NCBI RefSeq assembly: GCF_001613205.1
Contig: NZ_BDBX01000044.1
Span: forward strand, 32,554-96,553
Direction: 5' to 3'
Origin: Nocardia sienata NBRC 100364
GTDB lineage: Bacteria > Actinomycetota > Actinomycetes > Mycobacteriales > Mycobacteriaceae
Length of the DNA stretch: 64,000 nucleotides
The notes under the pieces were generated by a model. That model saw nothing but the letters and a program-made list of their open reading frames with translations, searched no databases and was not told the DNA's origin. Position 1 is the first letter of the stretch. Each line of letters opens with the position of its first letter. Of this stretch, positions 61,243 to 64,000 are shown one piece after another. The position numbers and the translations under genes were made by a program.

Positions 61243-62481
61243 TCATGTGTGGTTGCGCTCCACCAGGGGGCGCACCACGATCAGCGTGAACAACAACGCG
61301 ACCAGGGCCACCACCGCGAGAGCCAGCAGACCCGGGCCGTAGTCGGAGGTCGCCTCGTGGACGGCGCCCATCACCAGCGGTGGCACGAAGCCGCCCAGCC
61401 CACCGGCCGCTCCGACGAAACCCGTGACCGCCCCGACCCTGCCCGCGGGCGCGATCAGGGCGACCAGCGCGAAGGTGGCCCCGCTGCCCGCGCCGAGTGC
61501 GGCGGCCAGCACCAGGAAGGCCAGAGTCCCGAGCGGGGCCAGGTCCGGGGTCGTGGCCTGCACGGAGGCGGCTATCACGACAGCACACAGCGTCGCGGCG
61601 AGGACCGTGGGCGCGTCGAACCGATCCGCCAGCCGGCCGCCGATCGGCCGCATGACCACCGCGAGCAGCACGAACCCGGCCATACGACCGGCCGCGTCGG
61701 TCTGCGACAGGTCATAGGCGGTGCGCAGATAGGAGGGCAGGTAGACGGAGAAAGCCACGAAACCGCCGAAGGACACCGCGTAGAGCGCTGAGGCCACCCA
61801 GGTCGCGGGCAGCCGCATGGTCTGATTCAGCCGGGTGGTCACGGATTCGGCGGGTGGGGTACGGCCCGGGGCGTCGCGCAGCAGGTACCGGGCGAGGATC
61901 GCGTAGATCACCAGCGCGACCGCGCACAGCAGGAACGGTGTGGCGGTATTACCCGCGTCCACCAGGCGCACCGTGGTCAGGGCGCTGATCGCGGTGCCAC
62001 CCATGCCCATTCCGTACACGCCGATCGCCAGCCCCTGCTTCTCGGGCGGGAACCAGGCGCTCACGAACGGCACACCGACCGCGAAGACCGTGCCGCCGAT
62101 GCCGAGGAAGAAACCGCCGATGAGCAAGGCCGCCAACGCAGAGTGCCCGACCAGGCCCAGGAACAGCACCGGCAGTACCGTGATCAGCGAAACCACCGGA
62201 AACATCAGGCGCCCGCCGTAGCGGTCGGCCAGCGCGCCGATCGGAATCCGGCCCAGCGAACCCACGATCACCGGGACGGCCACCACCAGCGACTCCTGCA
62301 AGGAACTCAGCCCGAGCTCGTCGCGCAACCGCGGTGCCAGCGGGCTCAGCAGCGCCCACGCCCAGAAGTTGAGCGCGAAACCCGCCGTGGCCAGGACCAG
62401 CATCAGGGTGCGTCCGCCGGTGACGGCCCGGTCGCCGGCCATGGCCCGGCCGGGATTCAGCGGGGTCGAAGAGGCCACCAT
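61243..62481 (-). CDS. narK: Nitrate/nitrite MFS transporter NarK
   Basis: A 412-residue 12-helix transporter. The nitrate signature segments are present: GGTVFAVGVPFVSAWFPPEK with QGLAIGVYGMGMGGTA, and GAVTGFVGAAGGLGGFVPPL in the second half. It imports nitrate or exports nitrite for the downstream reductase. ATG 62481 (or the adjacent GTG) is preferred over the longer frame to 62538; AGGAG lies just upstream. Confidence 0.92.
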   Translation of the reverse strand: MVASSTPLNPGRAMAGDRAVTGGRTLMLVLATAGFALNFWAWALLSPLAPRLRDELGLSSLQESLVVAVPVIVGSLGRIPIGALADRYGGRLMFPVVSLITVLPVLFLGLVGHSALAALLIGGFFLGIGGTVFAVGVPFVSAWFPPEKQGLAIGVYGMGMGGTAISALTTVRLVDAGNTATPFLLCAVALVIYAILARYLLRDAPGRTPPAESVTTRLNQTMRLPATWVASALYAVSFGGFVAFSVYLPSYLRTAYDLSQTDAAGRMAGFVLLAVVMRPIGGRLADRFDAPTVLAATLCAVVIAASVQATTPDLAPLGTLAFLVLAAALGAGSGATFALVALIAPAGRVGAVTGFVGAAGGLGGFVPPLVMGAVHEATSDYGPGLLALAVVALVALLFTLIVVRPLVERNHT

Positions 62482-62758
62482 CACTCCTGGGGAGATCGGT
62501 CCGGCTAGCTCTCGCGCCCGCTGGACACCTGGTCCCACCGCTCGACGGGCGATTCGGTCATCGAACGCGGCCGGGAAGGCCGGGCCCTCCCGAACCGCCG
62601 TTATCGCTATATCACTGACTCACGGCCGTACTCCTCGCCATTGTGCCCGCTACGGCCCCCGAGTCCGGGTTCACCCGGGTTCCCGGAGTTTCGTGAAGGT
62701 CACCGGTCCGCCGGAACCTGCTCGACCACACCGCACACCGGGCTCCTAGGCTCGACCG

Positions 62759-63505
62759 GTGGATATCGACTGGCCCGAGCTGCGCGCCCGCAGCCTGCTC
62801 CTCGAGGACGAGGCGATCCTGGCCCTGAACAAACCGGCCGGGATATCGGTCACCGGAGAGCGCCACGATATCGATATCGTGGCCGCCGCCGAGGCGCACG
62901 GCGAGAAGCTGTACCCGGTCCACCGGATCGACAAGGTGACCTCGGGCCTCATCCTGTTCGCCCGGGAACTGTCCGCCCACGGCCCGCTGACCCGCCAGTT
63001 CAACAAGCAGACCGCCGCAAAGGCCTACCTGGCGATCGTCGACGCGGGTTCCCCCGGACTCCCTGATACCGGGACGATCGATCTCCCGCTCAGCGTCGGC
63101 CGTAAGAACCGCGTCCGGGTGGCCGCCCCGCGCGAAACGATCCGGCGCGACGGCGACCGCTGGTCCATCGCCGACACGGACCTGCTGAATACCAAGAGTT
63201 ACCCCTCGTCCACCGAGTTCACCGTCCTCGCCCGGCACCGCGAACACACCGTCTTGGCGCTGCGCCCGATTACCGGCCGCCGCCATCAGCTCCGCGTACA
63301 CCTGGCCTGGATCGGCCACCCCATCCTGGGCGATCCCCTGTTCGACCGCTCCGGCACGCTCCCGCGCGCCCATCTGCACTCCTGGCGCCTGGACCTGGCC
63401 GCCGAGTGGCGCCCCGACGGCAGACTGGAACTGGAGGCCCCGCCCGGCGACGACTTCTGGTCACCGTTACCCGGCCCGGCGCCCGCCCTGCCCGGGCCTC
63501 GGTGA
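62759..63505 (+). CDS. RluA family RNA pseudouridine synthase
   Basis: A 248-residue enzyme isomerising uridine in rRNA or tRNA. The catalytic motif is HRIDKVTSGLILFAR with D58, preceded by LALNKPAGISV; C-terminal RPITGRRHQLRVHLAWIGHP is typical of RluA. There is no S4 domain, as in short members. The GTG start at 62759 has a weak site and may be leaderless. A perfect hairpin follows. The modified position is unknown. Confidence 0.9.
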   Translation: MDIDWPELRARSLLLEDEAILALNKPAGISVTGERHDIDIVAAAEAHGEKLYPVHRIDKVTSGLILFARELSAHGPLTRQFNKQTAAKAYLAIVDAGSPGLPDTGTIDLPLSVGRKNRVRVAAPRETIRRDGDRWSIADTDLLNTKSYPSSTEFTVLARHREHTVLALRPITGRRHQLRVHLAWIGHPILGDPLFDRSGTLPRAHLHSWRLDLAAEWRPDGRLELEAPPGDDFWSPLPGPAPALPGPR

Positions 63506-63553
63506 ACCCCGAATACGCCGCCAGGCCATCGTGAACGCCTCGACACGTCGGTG

Positions 63554-63585
63554 GCCGGGGGCCGAAGAGTCCTTCGGCCCCCGGC
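63554..63585 (+). terminator. 14-bp hairpin after the pseudouridine synthase gene
   Basis: GCCGGGGGCCGAAG pairs perfectly with its complement around an AGTC loop, 48 bases after the stop. Among the strongest hairpins in the window and a clear transcription end. Confidence 0.85.
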
Positions 63586-64000
63586 GCCCGTGCCCATACC
63601 CGGCGAACCGATCACCGTTGCCGGACCGCCCGGACCGGTTTCGGCCGTGGTCCCCGACACCCGGCTGCGATCGCTACCCGCCCCGGGTTCGCGGGCGGAC
63701 TGTTCTTTCGGGCCCCGCCTCTGCTGATACCGAGGCGTTCCCGGCCACGCTCGAGTCACAGCGGTCCCGGCCACATCCCGCAGCACCCCACCCCGGTGGT
63801 GTCCTCACTCATACCCGCACCATTCGCACTGGCCAACTCCCCTAAGCTGGTTGACGGACCCAGCACCGGACCGGGACACCACGGTTCGACGAACCAGCGC
63901 CGGACTTGAGCACCATGCGGTGTCTTGACCGGGATCCACGCGGTGTCGAGTCTTACGAGACACCTCAAAGGGTTGAGGCCCGTCTCGCCGTTTCGGCCTC
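63586..64000. other. Right-end region without recognisable gene
   Basis: About 415 bases to the window edge. No frame gives a recognisable protein. A weak hairpin with GAGAC/GTCTC arms lies near 63958-63988. A promoter or RNA gene for the next locus could begin beyond the edge. Confidence 0.4.

Noticed and set aside
1..64000. CRISPR arrays, rRNA genes or prophage structural genes
   Set aside because: No regularly spaced repeat array, no rRNA-like sequence and no capsid, portal or terminase gene was seen; the S74 domain alone is not evidence of a phage.

Overview
The window is high-GC actinobacterial DNA, most probably a Nocardia or close relative. Genes lie tightly packed on both strands, GTG and TTG starts are frequent, and the gene families (SCO5389-type protein, F420-type LLM oxidoreductase, EgtD-like methyltransferase, Rv1264-like adenylate cyclase, NarGHJI, TetR/MarR/XRE regulators) are typical of that group. 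Genus assignment is inference from gene content, not from a marker gene.

Layout. Positions 1-6.4 kb hold a partial regulator, an M23 endopeptidase, an SCO5389-family gene, an acyl-CoA ligase and a Baeyer-Villiger type monooxygenase. A tRNA-Arg(CCT) gene at 6433-6505 is followed by a 12.2 kb genomic island (about 6488-18709). The island is bounded by a 19-bp exact copy of the tRNA 3' end. Its left third is decayed: an intact IS630 element, truncated TerD, a frameshifted MFS exporter and a frameshifted HTH gene. Its right part is an apparently intact minus-strand array: a fatty acid desaturase, an alpha/alpha-toroid protein, three DUF5994 proteins and a small membrane protein. Two paralogous TetR repressors lie tail to tail beside this array, and related palindromic operators occur through it. 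A SigF-like sigma factor remnant lies next to the right att site. No integrase is visible.

From 18.7 to 31 kb there are many small transcription units: an AmpC-like class C beta-lactamase, secreted and small membrane proteins, an LLM oxidoreductase divergent from an XRE regulator, an imine-reductase-like enzyme, a VapBC toxin-antitoxin pair, an AraC regulator, a DHFR-like protein, an SDR, a DsbA-like protein, and a MarR regulator divergent from two SnoaL-like proteins.

From 31 to 40 kb a SARP/BTAD-family regulator of 1051 aa lies between a DrrAB-type exporter and a ferredoxin / cytochrome P450 / DUF4097 operon. Upstream of both flanking operons are TCA(G) direct repeats at about 11-bp spacing with the same -10-like element and nearly the same distance to an ATG. 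This suggests that the regulator controls both operons.

From 40 to 54 kb are housekeeping and accessory genes: DoxX/MarR, a frameshifted S74 protein, an EgtD-like methyltransferase without neighbouring egt genes, an aldose epimerase, an adenylate cyclase, a CocE/NonD hydrolase with a Pro-rich tail, a methyltransferase, an XRE-cupin regulator, an NlpC/P60 hydrolase and a thiolase. From 54 to 62.5 kb lies the respiratory nitrate reductase operon narK-narG-narH-narJ-narI. The narI 3' end reads into a Fic-family gene that has lost its 5' end. The window ends with an RluA-type pseudouridine synthase and its terminator.
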